Source of the DNA: Alnus glutinosa
Taxonomy: Eukaryota > Streptophyta > Magnoliopsida > Fagales > Betulaceae
Direction of reading: 5' to 3'
Length of the DNA stretch: 64,000 bases
Assembly: GCF_958979055.1 (NCBI RefSeq)
Contig: NC_084899.1
Location: 4,277,001 to 4,341,000, forward strand
Shown: positions 23,701 through 36,812 of the stretch, piece after piece
Layout: every line of letters begins with the position of its first letter
Numbering within the stretch: position 1 is the stretch's first letter
Program-made: the position numbers and the translations under genes
The notes under the pieces: model-generated
What the model was told of the DNA's origin: nothing
Database searches by the model: none
The model's input: only the letters and a program-made list of their open reading frames with translations

Positions 23701-24330
23701 TCTAGTCTCGATCCCATCCTCGAGTCAGATAAATCATGGGTCGATGACCATATGGGTGTTTTGCATAGACCTAGTGATCAGCCTAGGATTGAGGTTCCTT
23801 ACAATTTCAAAAAAATACAGGAGCTTGTAATTTCAAATAATTGATGGAGCTGCAAATTTAAAGATCCTGAAAATGAAGGGTATGTGAATTGAGACTAAGA
23901 AAGCCTTTAAAAAGTAATAATAAAAAAAATATCAAAACAACTAATGGGTAGTTTGATCGCCGCTTAAAGTGATCAACGACCCACTTAAGGAGTGGCAACC
24001 TGCCATATTACTTTTTGAGGAGGTGGTCGAACCACCTTAGCCACTCCTGAATACTAAATGGTGGCTGCACCGCTTCATTGAGCCATTGAAGGTAGTCACG
24101 CCACCCTTTGCGCCATTGGTGGGTGGGCATTCACATCACCCGGCAAGTGTTCAGTGGTTGTTGACCACCCTATAATTCCTTAAAAGTGCATAGGACTACA
24201 ATTCATCAACTTATAGTTGGACGAACCTAAAGTCTCCACAATTGGTGGCCCCAATCACAATCAATTGAGAAATGGCCCCAATAGCGTTTAATTGTTTGAA
24301 CAAGTAGCAGGCTAGCCAAAATAACATAAA
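20780..24330. repeat. Unclassified dispersed repeat, copy A (interrupted by a Copia insertion)
   Basis: The parts 20780-20900 and 23161-24330 align with 33620-34605. Shared landmarks are AAACTTT(T)CCATG then GGATAG.GCT, the AATTAAGGTTGACCTATAT class of motif, GGGTCGATGACCAT, GTGATCAGC.TAGGATTGAGG, the run of GTGG.CCACC motifs, and a final GGCC.AATGGCGT-like stretch. The superfamily is unresolved. It is split by the Copia element at 20901-23155. Confidence 0.7.
20901..23155 (+). mobile_element. Copia-type LTR retrotransposon fossil with 77-bp LTRs
   Basis: The 77-bp direct terminal repeats are 20901-20977 and 23079-23155, starting TGTTAAAGTATT and ending in TTTAACA in the better copy. A 5-bp target-site duplication AGGTT lies at 20896-20900 and 23156-23160. 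A TGGTATTAGAGC primer-binding-type stretch follows the left LTR. Visible parts, in order, are a gag-like region starting MASTTS, then an integrase region with GAG-pre-integrase (HHRFGHPAF) and core motifs (FMDVWGP, DDYSKYSW, QTDGGVEF). No reverse transcriptase or RNase H part is seen. The element is broken, with several breaks. About 9 of 77 LTR positions differ, so the insertion is not young. Confidence 0.9.
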
Positions 24331-25095
24331 TTCAAATGAATGGCCTTCTTCTTCTTCTTCAAATATCAAATTATCTTTTTTTCTTTTCTTTTCTTTTTTC
24401 TTTTTGTTTTTAATGGAAACGTATATATATCCACCTCAAAGAAACACCCAATTGGCAATGTCTTCCTGAATTAAAGCTTGCATCAATGTTCCCAAAAATT
24501 TGCAATGTACCTTTTTGTTCCACAAAAAGATAAAAATAAACATAATTTTTTTTTTAATAAAACAAAAATACCACTATTAATTTAAAAAAGGGGGAAGAAA
24601 AAAAAAAAGAAAAACTAAAAAAATTTCAAATTTTAATATATATTTTTAATTTTTTTTAAGCTCCCTTGTCGAAATGGAGATGACTCGGTCACTCCCTCTT
24701 GCCGGCTTGGGAGTGGCCGAAACCACTCACAAATGGCCATTTTAGAGTGGTTAGAGACACTCACCTCAATTATATATTATTATTATTATTATTTATTTTA
24801 TTTATTTATTTATTTTATATTTGGAAGTGGCTGAACCACTCCCAAATGGCCAAGAGGTAGTTCAGCTACCCCCAGGGGCAAGGGGTGGAGCCACTTGAGG
24901 CTTTGCCCCCCCCCCAATCCACAAGGTTTCCCAAAAATAAAGTAAAATAAAATTTTACCCCTAATTTTTTTTTGTCCCCCAATTTTATTTTATTTTTTTT
25001 CAATTTGGCCGGCCCAAATTGTAGAAGCTGGCTTTGCCACTGGCCACCTCATCTTCCAACTTCTGTTAGTTTGAGGGGTATGTATACTTTTCCCT

Positions 25096-25146
<51 letters not shown>

Positions 25147-26346
25147 GTCAAAGTGCATTAATTAAGTTAGAAAAATAACAGGGTACACAATGGTAAGAAC
25201 ATAAATTTCCTAAAACTTGTTTGTAAGAAAATAGGTATTATGCAATCTCAGAATATGAGCTATCATATCAGCAAACTGTGCTTTGGGCTGTAGGGTCCCC
25301 TTGAAGTGCAGCTTTGACAGATATATCGGATTCTTTTTTCTATTTTTTAACATATTGAATTTCCCATATTTTCATTTTTCATTGAAATAATATTCTGCGT
25401 GTTTGTCATTTTCAATTTTGTATTGATTTCTATTTCTGTGCCTGCTGGCTGCTGCTCTCCCTTGAGTTCGCATCTTTTTGCGTGTTTGTTTCGGCTGAGC
25501 AAACAGCGAGGATATTCTTGTGTTGCATCACATAATACAACCCCATGGCTTGAGTCACTATATTGCATTAACTGTCCCTTGATAAAACTCCCTAGATTTG
25601 GTGGTTAAATTAGTGGATGTATTATGTGATATATAGTTAACGTTTGATATGATTTGGTGGTTAAATTATGTGATAGATTCTAATTTTGTCATCAAATCAG
25701 TTAAGATGATTTTTGTATACTCTGTAATGATGATATGACACGTTAAGTCATATATAGGTCTCACAAAAACAGAACATGTGGCACGCTCTTTAGGCTCCAT
25801 CAATATAAAAAAGATATGTGTCATTTAAATATGTGAGAAGTACTGCTTTTTTATTAATGCTATTTATAAAAAGCATGTAAGAAGCAAATGCTATTTAAAT
25901 AACATGTGCTTCTCACATGTCAAGGGATATATGTCAATCTTATATGTGGGTTGTATGAAATTTCTTACAAACCGGTTTGTTAATTTTTTTTGTCCGGATG
26001 GGTATATCTCATTTTCTCTTAAGCGATTCCCCTTCCGAGAGCAAAATAAGCATCTTGCTTTCATGGCGGAAGTTGTTACGTTATTTAAAATATTTAAAAC
26101 GTAACAACTGAACCAGAATAAGCATAGCTTAAACCAATCCAATCTTATTGTTTGGAAGGAAAAAAAAAAGGGTTTTTAGGCTTCAAAAGGAAGATCACAA
26201 TCAATATAGCCACCCCAACAGCCAGAATTGTAGGGTAATTTGATAGTCTTATACTTACGCCCCAATAACGCTTAATTTTCTTTACTAAACTTTATAAATA
26301 AACCCTGATTTCCACCATAATACATATGTGTTGTTTATTTAAGAAA
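24331..26346. other. AT-rich intergenic DNA with repeat fragments
   Basis: Includes a GC-rich GGAGTGGC/GCCACT core fragment (about 24665-24910) with a C9 run, a (TA)n(GA)n tract at 25088-25140, and a one-armed relative of the 29862-30093 MITE at about 25880-25990. The last ~70 bases (from about 26270) are the left flank of a segmental duplication also found at about 36427-36527. No gene is recognised. Confidence 0.55.
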
Positions 26347-26495
26347 TCATATATATATATATATAAAAGCCGAGTACTTCCTTAGAATGGCATAGAATAG
26401 TGACACGTGGCATGAACCCATATTTTTTAGTGACTAAACCGGTCCTTTAAATACTGAACCGGTCTTTTAAATAAAATTGAACCGGTCTATTTAAT

Positions 26496-26533
<38 letters not shown>

Positions 26534-29297
26534 TAATGATACAAGTAGCCTCTTTCTCTCAATTAATGATATAAGTATAACTCTTTGGTATTTTTTTATT
26601 TTTGGTTGAAATCTAAATATTTTTTCATTTTGTTTGTGAAATTTGTGGTTGAACAATTCTTCATTTGAATATTTATGAGATTTTTTTTTTGTTCATTTGC
26701 TTTTTCGAATGTTCAGAATTATATAGGATTGAAATATAATAGGTATCACATCGACATTAAAAAAAATTCATGCTAATTTTCTATTTTATATTTTGATAAT
26801 TAAAATCGTGGTTTTCTTCTTGCTATTTTTCTTCTTCATACTTATTTTCATTATAAACTACACCTATGAAAACAAATATTTTAACATGTTTTAATTTATA
26901 TATGAATTAAACTAAAAATAAGGGTCTTATGTATTAATTCATTTAAATGTTTTATGGGATATTTGTTTTTCTTTTATGTGATTTTTACGATTTTCACTTA
27001 TTTTTTGTAAGTGTTATTCTACTTTTGAAAACCAAAAAAGGTAAAATTTTATTTGATTATTGTGCACAAAAGGAATATAAATGCTTTTAAAACACTAAAG
27101 AATTAATTAAGCATTAAATTTGAAATGTTTTTTTTTTAATGCTCAAAATTATATGAATTTTATTTTTATTGAAACATATCATATATATATATATATAGGC
27201 CGAGTTCCAACTTAGAGTTGGCATAGAATTAGGACACGTGGTATGAATCCATACTTTTTACACATTGAACCGGTCATTTGAGTGAAAAACTGGTTATTTA
27301 AGTAAAACTAAACCGGTCTGTGTATTTCAAGTAAAATAAAGGTGCATTTAATATGACTAATTAACTCTCTTATATTGAATAAAAAATGAATAGAAATGTC
27401 AAATTTTTTTTTGTCATTAAATTCTCACTAATTTCTATTACTTTAAGTAAATCTAGAAAAAAAAGAAAAAAGAAAAAAGAAAGTAAAATTGAACTACTCC
27501 ATGTATTTCAAGTGAAATAAACGGTGTGTTTAATATTCCTAATTAAATCTCTTCCATTGAATAGAAAATGAATAGAAACATTTAATTTTGTTGTCATTAA
27601 ATTCTCACTAATTTCTACATCTCTCTCTTCCTTTAAGTAAAATCTTTTACTCCAACACCGCTTCCCATCCCACTAAATATCCGTTACAAACTAAACCTCA
27701 AAGAGTCAAACGTCAGTTTTTTTTTTCTTTAGGAAATGTCAGAAGTCACTCTAATATCTCTCGCTTTCTCAAATAAATATATGGAGAAGTAATGGTTTGT
27801 GGCTATGCAAAACTGCAATGTTGTTTACATTATCGGAAAGTAGTGCTCAAGGCAAAGAGAACAAAGTTTTTGCTATAAATGCTCAAATCAAAAAAGTTAA
27901 AATTTTATTTGATTATTGTGCACGAAAGGAATATAAATGCTTTTAAAACACTAAAGAGTTAATTAAGCATTAAATTTGAATTTTTTTTTTAATGCTCAAA
28001 ATTATATGGATTTTATTTTTATTGAAACATATCATATATATATATATATATATATATAAAAGCCGAGTTCCAACTTAGAGTTGGTATAAAATTAGGACAT
28101 GTGATATGAATCAATACTTTTTAAACATTGAACCGGTCATTTCAGTAAAAAACTGGTAATTTAAGTAAAACTAAACAGGTCTGCGTATTTCAAGTAAAAT
28201 AAACTGTGCATTTAATGTGACTAATTAACTCTCTTATATTGAATAAAAAATGAATAGAAACGTTAAATTTTTTTTGTTATTAAATTCTCACTAATTTCTA
28301 CATCTTTCTATTCCTTTAAGTAAATCTAGAAAAAACCAAAAAAAAAAAAAAAGAAAAGAAAAAGAAAAAGAAAAAGAAGAAGAAGGTAAAATTGAATTGC
28401 TCCATGTATTTCAAGTGAAATAAACGGTGCGTTTAATATTCCTAATCAAATCTCTTCCATTGAATAGAAAATGAATTGAAACATTTAATTTTATTGTCAT
28501 TAAATTCTCACTAATTTCTACCTCTCTCTCTTCCTTTAAGTAAAATCTTTTACTCCAACACCGCTTCCCCTCCCACTAAATATCCGTTACAAACTAAACC
28601 TCAAAGAGTCAAACGTCGGTTTTTTTTTCTTTAGGAAATGTCAAAAGTCACTCTAATATCTCTCGCTTTCTCAAATAAATATATGAAGAAGTAATGGTTT
28701 GTAGCTATGCAAAACTGCAATGTTGTTTACATTACCGGAGAGTGGTGCTCAAAGCAAAGAGAGCAAAGCTTTTGCTATTGATGGAACTTTTTTGTTTGTA
28801 ATACTGCTATAGCCTTTTTTTTTTTTTTAGTTTGCCTTTCAAGTTTGTTGGGGTTGTGTTCAATAGAATTGTAAATAATATGTTTGTATTTATTTTATGT
28901 TTTTCTGATTTGATTTTCTATCCTTATTTTTGCATTGATAATTTATATTATTTTTTTATTTTTGTTGAAGAAGTAGTTTCTTTTACGCTATATATAAGAA
29001 TGATGGTCGAATTAAAAAATATCTATCTGACCGTAGTTTCTTTCTATACCTATAAATTTCTTTGGAAGTGGAAAAAATATATAAAAAAATAGTTATTTTC
29101 TATTATATTAGTGGTTATCATTTTACTTCTTTTTTTTTACTTTATTTTCTATGATTTTGTTTTTTCTTTACATTTTTTTTTTGTCCCTATTTCCTAATTT
29201 ATATTATTTTTTTGTTTAAATTGCTTTTCTTTTCTTTTTCTTTCTTTTTTTTTTTTTCTTTTTCCTTTTCTAAATTTTACATTGAATTCAAGGAAAC

Positions 29298-29397
<100 letters not shown>

Positions 29398-29861
29398 ACA
29401 TTAATTGTTGTTTTGAGTACGAGGTATGACGATTTTTTAATTTACATTGTTCATTGATTTTTTTTTTCTCTGTATAATGTACATTGTTAATGTGCTTAAT
29501 TGATAGATAATATTGATTTTTAAGGTTTCATATGAACCGGAAAAGCATATGGGAAAGAAAACTCTACTTTATTCTATTAATATTTTTTATTTTTTACTTT
29601 TTGTCTATATTTTCTATGGTTCTCTTATTTCGTTTCCTCTCCTTTTTTTTTTTTTTTTTAATGTAATTAATATATTATTTTTCATTCAAATTGCTTATTT
29701 TATCTTTTGTAAATTTTACACTAAATTCAAGAAAATGATGGTGAGAGAGAGTTTCCTATGGTTGTTTTTTGTACGGGGTATGATAATTTTTTTAGCGTAT
29801 TATGTTTATTGAGTAGTTTTTTATTACTTTGTGTAATACAAAAAAGATAACACTATTATAT

Positions 29862-30093
29862 GGACATAAATTTCCTACAAACCGGTTTGTAGGAAATTTC
29901 TTACAATCCACATATAAGATTGATATGTGTCTTTTTCGCATATGAGAAGCACATGTTATTTAAATATTACATGCTTTTTTAATAACATTAATAAAATAAC
30001 ATGTACTTCTCACATATTTAAAGGATACATGTATTTTTTAAATGTGAATTGTAAAAAATTTCCTGTAAACCAGTTTGTAAGAAATTTTTGTCC
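29862..30093. mobile_element. Mutator-type MITE nested in Helitron copy 1
   Basis: Long imperfect terminal inverted repeats (GGACATAAATTTCC on the left, complement of GAAATTTTTGTCC on the right) almost close the element on itself. They contain the self-palindromic CCTACAAACCGGTTTGTAGG. It is flanked by a perfect 9-bp target-site duplication CTATTATAT (29853-29861, 30094-30102), which points to the Mutator superfamily. The same MITE lies in the same place in Helitron copy 2 (48923-49153). Confidence 0.85.
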
Positions 30094-30565
30094 CTATTAT
30101 ATTATATTAGTATTTTTCAATTTTTATTTTTTTATCTATATTTTCTATGATTCTCTTCTTCCATTTTTTTTTTATTATTATTATAAAACTAAATTATAAG
30201 GAAGAATCCCGTGCATAGCACGGGTTATGAGCTAGTAAGTATAAAAACAAACTCCAATTAACTAGCCGTCCTCATTAATGTCCTCTCTAAATATTTTTTT
30301 TAAGGCTAGGCCATGCATACAGACTCCTCGGTTGTCTATAGATTTTCTCAAATTTCAATCATTATTTTCAAATGAAATGATTTTGGCTTTTACCATTTAT
30401 TCTCACTATATACCATTAACTGAATATTTAGAAATAATATAAATGCTGATATACCAAAATCACAACCATTTAATTGGAAAACGAATGTCTTATAGGAATT
30501 AATTGTACATACTCTTCATCGAGTAAATTAAAAAAAGCAATAAATTTTGTGCCTCAATTTCAATC

Positions 30566-30573
30566 TATAAATA
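30566..30573 (+). promoter_or_regulatory. TATA box of defensin-like gene 1
   Basis: TATAAATA lies 81 bases before the ATG and is conserved at the same relative place in the paralogue (38364-38371). Confidence 0.7.
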
Positions 30574-30653
30574 TGACCAGACACAAAAGGCATACGTACC
30601 TCATTGCTTATACGTACTTCTATCATATAGAAAGAAAAGAAGAAGAAAAAACC

Positions 30654-31054
30654 ATGAAAAGCGTCCTCGTTTCTGCCCTACTTTTGTTCTCTCTCTTCGT
30701 TGCTAATGGTAAATCTTCTTCTTTATGAAAAATAATAAATAATATTTGCGTTATTCTTAATTAATTACCATGCATGAAAAATATATAGTTAGTTCAAATT
30801 AATATTATATGTTTTGCAAACATTTAATGTATATCTTCACTGTAGATCGATGACATTTTTGGATGAATGCAGGAGAGAAGTTAGAAGAGACAATTGGCGT
30901 TGGGATGTGTCAAAATGCATTATATGGAGGAGGAAATTGCCAGGTTAAGCCATGCGACGCTGGTTGTAAGCAAAAATTTGGCTCACAATCGTATGGGTTG
31001 TGCTTTTTCTACCAAAAACCAAATGACACTTGTGTATGCCGTCATCCTTGCTAG
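30654..31054 (+). CDS. Secreted defensin-like cysteine-rich peptide, copy 1
   Basis: Two exons, 30654-30708 and 30873-31054, are joined inside the Gly codon at the end of the signal peptide, the classical position for plant defensin-like genes. The product is 78 residues: signal peptide MKSVLVSALLLFSLFVANG and a mature part with eight cysteines in the spacing C-x9-C-x4-C-x3-C-x9-C-x8-C-x-C-x3-C (first MCQ, last CRHPC). It belongs to the DEFL/LCR class, whose members serve in defence or in reproductive signalling. I cannot say which from sequence. A TATA box and a near-identical paralogue at 38477-38879 support a real gene. Confidence 0.88.
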
Positions 31055-33619
31055 ATTAGTAGATTGTTTGATTTCCACCCCCTACATTGCTGCTACAATC
31101 GTTCCACCTTATCTTGGACCAACGCAACAATAATGTAGCATTGCATTAATAAGAGCTCATGCAATTCTTTATAACTTTTTCTCTCTCATTCTCTCTCTCT
31201 TAAAATTTCCAATAATTAATATACCGTGCAACTATTCAGGCTCAAGATCTTATAACTAAGGTACATGGATCGGGATTGACTCAACGAATTGCAGCCCGTT
31301 CCGGCAGTTCGAGACATGACACCATTAATTCCTCTCTCTCTATTGGCTGTCCGAATTATCTAATTCGGATAGGCCATGGCAATTACAAAGAATTCCTGTC
31401 CAACAACATTTATCTCAATATTTCTTGTCACCGTTGCAATAGTATTATTAGGACCATGATCTTTCCAAGGAATATCCAAATAATTAATAATATAGACATC
31501 ATTTATATTTTGACTTTCTTTTGTTAAAACGAACCATGGTAAGGATATATATATATATTAATCCAACTCAAAATTGGCACTTTTACTTTAATTAACTCGA
31601 GATTAAGTGGCACAAACTGGAAACGAGCTCTCCCTCTGTTGATATTTGTGGAAAAGAAGTATATATATATATATATATATAACTTTTCCGAACACAGTGC
31701 TAATCCAATTCCAAAACTCGAATTCTGTAATGCCAAACACAACACAACAGTCTCTCAAGTGTTGTACTTCCCTAGGAGATGTTCACTAGCTAGCTATCTT
31801 CTCTGAAATATTCCTCCATCGCATGAATCCCTGGAGCTCGATTATAACACCCGCTATCCAAGGGCAATAAACTTAGGGCAGGACTTAGCTAGGTACAATA
31901 TATACCTTGTCTTGTTAGTACTGTTACCTGCGGTTCTGCCAAAATATTGCGGCATATGCATTGAATATTAAAGAGAGTACTGTTGCCTAATGATTTGAAT
32001 ATACCTTTATAACATACAAGAGAGGTCTGGGGTATTTAGCTGCCATGGGCAGAAATATTTCTAAAAAATATATTAAAAGTAAAGAAAAGATGGGCCAAAA
32101 ACTTTGTCTCATGTCTGGTTGAAGAAGGTCATCAGACTGGAGTGCTTAGTAATAGAACTTGATGATTCCAAATATTCCCTGTAAAAACCGTACGTGACAA
32201 TCTTCAATACAAGGAGATCGAGCTCTTTGTGCTTGAGCCATACAAATTTTAGGTGGTTTGGTTGGTTATACAAGGCGATGGTCCCATGCATGGAGCTCTT
32301 TGCTGACTTGGTAAGATAAAGCTAATTAGACCAATCAAGGTCCGGAGCTAGCACCTCAGCTACCATGTCATGACCAACTACACGATTAGACTGGAGTACT
32401 GTCGTAATTATACTACGTACTAAAGGTTTTGGAGATGGTTCGGTCACGTTTTGGCTGACCATAAGGGTGGTTGGCCGCCCCCAAGTTTTGAATTCAATTC
32501 AGTTTTCTTATTATTATTTTTTTTTTTAAAAAAAGTTTTAAAGTTTAGGCAATTTTTTATTATTTTTTGCACCTAATGTGGCATAAATACCACATGTATC
32601 GCCTGTGATATAGGGTTTGTTTAGCAAATACATGTACATAACAAAACAGAACAGAACATAACAGACTAGTGGGTTGTTAATTTTGGAATTAGTAAAAAGT
32701 GATGATGTGATATAAAAAGGTGAAAAAATTTTGTTTTATAGTAAATTTTTTTATTTGAATAGTAATAAAAAATTATTGATGTAATATAAAAAGTGAAAAA
32801 AGTGAGAATATTTTGATGTTGATTAGTAGTAAGAAATATAAAAAAGTAAAAGAAAAAATACATGAACAGTACACGCATTACTGTGCACGGTTCTATAACT
32901 TAACAAACAAGGCCATAGAGACATCATGACATTTCATAGGATATGCTAAGTTATCTCTTATATGTGGCACACGGGACATGCATCTGTTTCGGGACATGCA
33001 TCTGTCACGATTTTTTGTGAAGTGACGTGAATCTCCAAAAAAAAATTAGATAGAACCTAGACGAAAGTACTAAGTGTATTTCAATTAATGACAAGTATTA
33101 TATTTGATACTGTTTGAAACCAAGTTGTCGTTTGATAATGACCCTTACCGCATGTACTTTTTAACTCTTAAATTTTTTCAAAACTTGAAGTTTTAAATTT
33201 GTTAAATTAGAAATTAGAGTCTAGAAGATAAAATCGCATTAAGTACAAGAGAGTCTTATATATATACCCAGCATTTGAACGGACAGTCTATATGATTATG
33301 TCGAATTTAGTGGATAGTAAGCTCCGGCCAGATTTACTTTAATATTTGTTCCTGCATATAATTATTTGAGAGAACTGATATGCTAAGGTAATTTACGTAA
33401 AATATCAAAATCACACTTCGTGTTTTCACCCATTATCAAAAAGAATTTTTTTTTTTTTTTTCAAAAAAATTTATTATTATTTTTTTTTAAAAAAATAAAT
33501 CTCTATAGATGAAGAATTTATAAAATAAAGCGTTCTTTCATATTTTATTAATTTTATAACCGAATGTTTGTAAAATATCAATAATATCCTCAATTTTTTT
33601 TTTTAATAATAATAAAAAA
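31055..33619. other. Intergenic flank of the duplication; no gene seen
   Basis: The first ~550 bases belong to the duplicated 3' flank. The rest is AT-rich with short (TA) runs (31537-31560, 31661-31680) and a fragment of the GGTGGC-core element family near 32440-32490. No protein or RNA gene is recognised. Confidence 0.5.
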
Positions 33620-34605
33620 AAACCATACAAATAAACTTTCCATGATCATGGATAGGGCTAGAAATTTTGACACCACTCACAAATCTGATACAAAATTAGT
33701 AAGTTTTGGGTTGAAGAGTCTAACATAATTGAATGACTTAAATTAAGGTTGGCCTATATGGTGTTATGTTCTAGCCTCGATCCCATCCTCCTGTCAAAAA
33801 AATCTTGGGTCGATGACCATGGGTGTTTTGCATAGACCTGGTGATCAGCTTAGGATTGAGGTTCCTTGCAATTCCAAAGAATTGAAATACAAGAGCTTGT
33901 AATTTCAAGGTATTACGGGCTTGCAATTTTAAAGATCCTGATCGACCATTCACTTAAAATGAATGGCTTGAATTGAGCAAGATAAGTCTTTCAAAAATGA
34001 AAAAAAAAATAAAAAATAATAATAATAATAATAATAAAAAGAACTAGTGGGTGGTTGGACTATCATTTAAAGTGGTTAGTCACCTTCTTAAGAGTGGCCA
34101 CCCACCATATTACTCTTTGAGGGGGTGGTCAGACCACCTTAGCCACCACCGGACACCAATGGGTGGTCGCACCATGCACCCTTTAGGCCATTAGTGGGTA
34201 CAAGATATGTATTCACACCACCTTCAAGCGTTTAATGGGGTGACCGACCACTGCCGACTCCCAAAGAGTGGTCAACCACTCTATGGAGTGGTTGATCACC
34301 CCTCAAAGGAAAAAAAACAATGATTAGCCACTCCTCAAAGCAAGTGAGGGGGGAGGGGGGGCAAGGTTTTAGCAATTGGTATAAAATAGGCCATTCATTT
34401 TGATTGAACGGTCTAAATTCTTACAATTTTAAGCCCCTATAATTCCTTGAAATTGCAGAAGACTACGTACAATCCATCAACTTACAGTTGGACGAACCTG
34501 AATCCTCTACAATTGGCTACCTGAATCACAACCAATTGAGAAAGGGCCCAATGGCGTATAACTGTCTGAACAATGCAAGTAGTAGGCTGGCCAAACAAAT
34601 AATTA
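33620..34605. repeat. Unclassified dispersed repeat, copy B (uninterrupted)
   Basis: Aligns with 20780-20900 plus 23161-24330. At 33746-33750 it carries a single AGGTT where copy A has the Copia insertion and its duplicated AGGTT, so it is a natural empty-site paralogue. It contains a cluster of GTGG/CCAC motifs between about 34040 and 34330. Confidence 0.7.
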
Positions 34606-34748
34606 AGCTCTATTTGAGACGTCTCTCATTAGGGCCGGATCAGACATGGCAATCTCAATCCAAAGTTGGTCATTGATTGCAAGGAAAATGATTTGTGGGG
34701 ATAAAAAACCACCTCAGCACTATTTCTTTATTAAAAAAATGAATTTTA

Positions 34749-35347
34749 TGCTCCGTTTGTTTCGACGTAAAATGATTTCGACGAAATTATTCTCAAAAAA
34801 AATGGTTTTCTCGAAAATATTTTTTGGTGTTTGGTTCACACGAAAAAATTACGAAATATAAAAATCAGAGTTTGGCAAATATCGTCGGAATCCGGCAACG
34901 TCCGGTCGCCGTTGCCGGATTACGGTGAGAAAGTTTGACCTGATCCGACCAAAATGGCCAGATTCAGGCCGGAATATTGCCGGATTCCGGCCAATCCGGC
35001 CGGAATTTGGTCCGCCGGTGGCCAGATTCCGGCGCCCGCAGAATTCCGGCAACCTGATTCTGGCGCAGGCTGGATTCCGGCGACCGGATGTTGTCGGACT
35101 CCGGCGCCAACTGGATTCCGACGACCTACAATTGCTAAATTCTAACGATTGAATATCAAACATGCGTGTAAGGACGAAGAGCTTAATTTCGGAAAACGAT
35201 TTACAGTTTTAAAAATCGTAAATCGTTTTTCGAAAATTAAAGAAACTTTTACGGTCAAACCGAAAATGATTTTCGATGACCATTATTTTCGTCCCTACCA
35301 AACACCGAAAAATGTCGAAATTATTTTACACCAAAACAAACGGAGCA
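34749..35347. mobile_element. PIF/Harbinger (Tourist-like) non-autonomous element with CCGG-rich core
   Basis: Terminal inverted repeats TGCTCCGTTTGTTT / AAACAAACGGAGCA are flanked by a 3-bp TTA duplication (34746-34748, 35348-35350), typical of PIF/Harbinger. The core, about 34885-35130, is strongly GC-rich in an otherwise AT-rich region. It is built from repeats of ATTCCGGC/GGCCGGAAT-like units in both orientations. Open frames through it are products of the repeat. A further inner inverted repeat contains TTTTCG/CGAAAA motifs. Confidence 0.85.
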
Positions 35348-35844
35348 TTAATGAAAAAAAGAGAGTGCTGTGACCTAAGACTGATTTGAGTCATCATTTA
35401 TTGGCAACATTGTTTAATATCAGTAGCAGATGCTACATGTTCCCAAAAAAAAAAAAAAAAAAAAAAAACCTTGTTTATTTGAAGTTTCTAAAATAGTTAC
35501 TATTGGTACGTACTCTTTATCGTACTCCTGGCCTATTGACTATTGTAGCTTTTGACGTTTTTTCATTTAAGTAATGGGGTTTTACTCATTGTGTCCTCTC
35601 GCTAAGTCTAGCACTCTTTTTGTGTATGAGTCGCAAGAATTCTTGACAGCCCAAATATACATAAAAACAAGAGATTTGGCATGGGCTAATTTATCGAGAA
35701 AAAATAAATGTTGCACAAGCCTTCTAAGTAGTACTTCTAATCAGGATAGGGATGTTGGTTAATTTCTTTACCAAGATTTAGGTGTGTACAAAAAAAGATT
35801 TGTACGTTTGCATCTAATTTTCATATTCTAAATCTTTCATTTTA

Positions 35845-36076
35845 GGAAAATATATATTTTACCTTCTCAAAGTTTGACTATTTTTTTATTTTTGTTTCCG
35901 ATATTTAAAAAGTGGCATTGTATCCCAACAAAGATTTTAAAGTTTTCAATGAAATCACTCAGATAGTCATTTTTGTCTCTTTTGACAGAAAATAGCTCAC
36001 GTGCACCGCACGTGCATTTTTTGGTACAATTTTTAAAATTACCCCGTACACACGTATGTGTTAATTCCCAAAATGC

Positions 36077-36115
<39 letters not shown>

Positions 36116-36426
36116 GGGGTGGCTACGGCCAACCCCATGGGCCATTTGGGGTGACCGAATCACTCCCATGAGCCATAAAGATGGCTCGCCACCCCCATTC
36201 CGGTCAGATGGGGGTGGCTACGGCCACCTCTTCTTTTTTTAAAAAAAAAAAAAAAATATAGGCATTTAAGTCTTTTCAATAATTTATACTAAAGAAGATA
36301 TAAATAATTAACGTAGTGCTTACGTTAAAAAATTTTAAAATTTTGTTAGGGTATATTTTTACTTTTTAAACATCGACAGTAAAAATAAAAAAGTTGTAAA
36401 CTTTAGAGAGTAAAGTGTATTTTTCC
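35845..36426. mobile_element. Foldback MITE-like element with GGGGTGGC core
   Basis: The ends GGAAAATATATATTTTACC and the complement of GTAAAGTGTATTTTTCC form inverted arms that continue inward (TCAAAGTTTGAC against the complement of GTAAACTTTAGAGA). The core at about 36115-36235 is GC-rich with GGGGTGGCTACGGCCA motifs, bounded by a long T tract on the left and TTTTTTTAAAAAAA on the right. No coding capacity. Confidence 0.72.
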
Positions 36427-36724
36427 ATTCATCTTAATTTTCTTTACTGAACTTTATTTATGTGCGGATAAATAAATAAAGCCTGAATTTCCATCATAGT
36501 ACATATGTGTTGTGTTTTTTTAAGAAATAGGTAGAAAAACAAACTCCAACTTGCCGTCCTCATTAATGACCTCTCTAAATATTTTTTAAGGCTAGGCCAT
36601 GCATACAGAACTCTTGGTAGTTTATAGATTTTCTCAAATCTCAATCATTATTTTCATATAATACTCTTCTCACTTGTCATCTTTCAATTAAAAAATATTA
36701 AAAATTAAATTAAAAATTAAAAAA

Positions 36725-36729
<5 letters not shown>

Positions 36730-36810
<81 letters not shown>
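36730..36810. repeat. (TA)n microsatellite, ~40 units
   Basis: An unbroken TA run inside a block present only in duplication copy 2, followed by a short GC-rich GGTGGCCGGCCACC stretch. Confidence 0.95.

Positions 36811-36812
<2 letters not shown>

Larger units (their letters stand above)
30236..32190. repeat. Segmental duplication, copy 1 (defensin-like gene 1 and flanks)
   Basis: The segment about 26270-26346 plus 30236-31600, and again about 32115-32190, aligns with about 36427-39395 and 40338-40385. Shared landmarks include AACTAGCCGTCCTCATTAATG-like sequence near 30258, the defensin-like gene, its 3' flank up to GGTAAGGATA near 31540, and CCAAATATTCC.TGTAAAAACCG near 32168. The Helitron entered this copy after the duplication. 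Confidence 0.85.

Noticed and set aside
34849-35163. Arg/Pro/Gly-rich open frames in several frames
   Set aside because: They arise from the CCGG-repeat core of the Tourist-like element; every frame is open because of the repeat.
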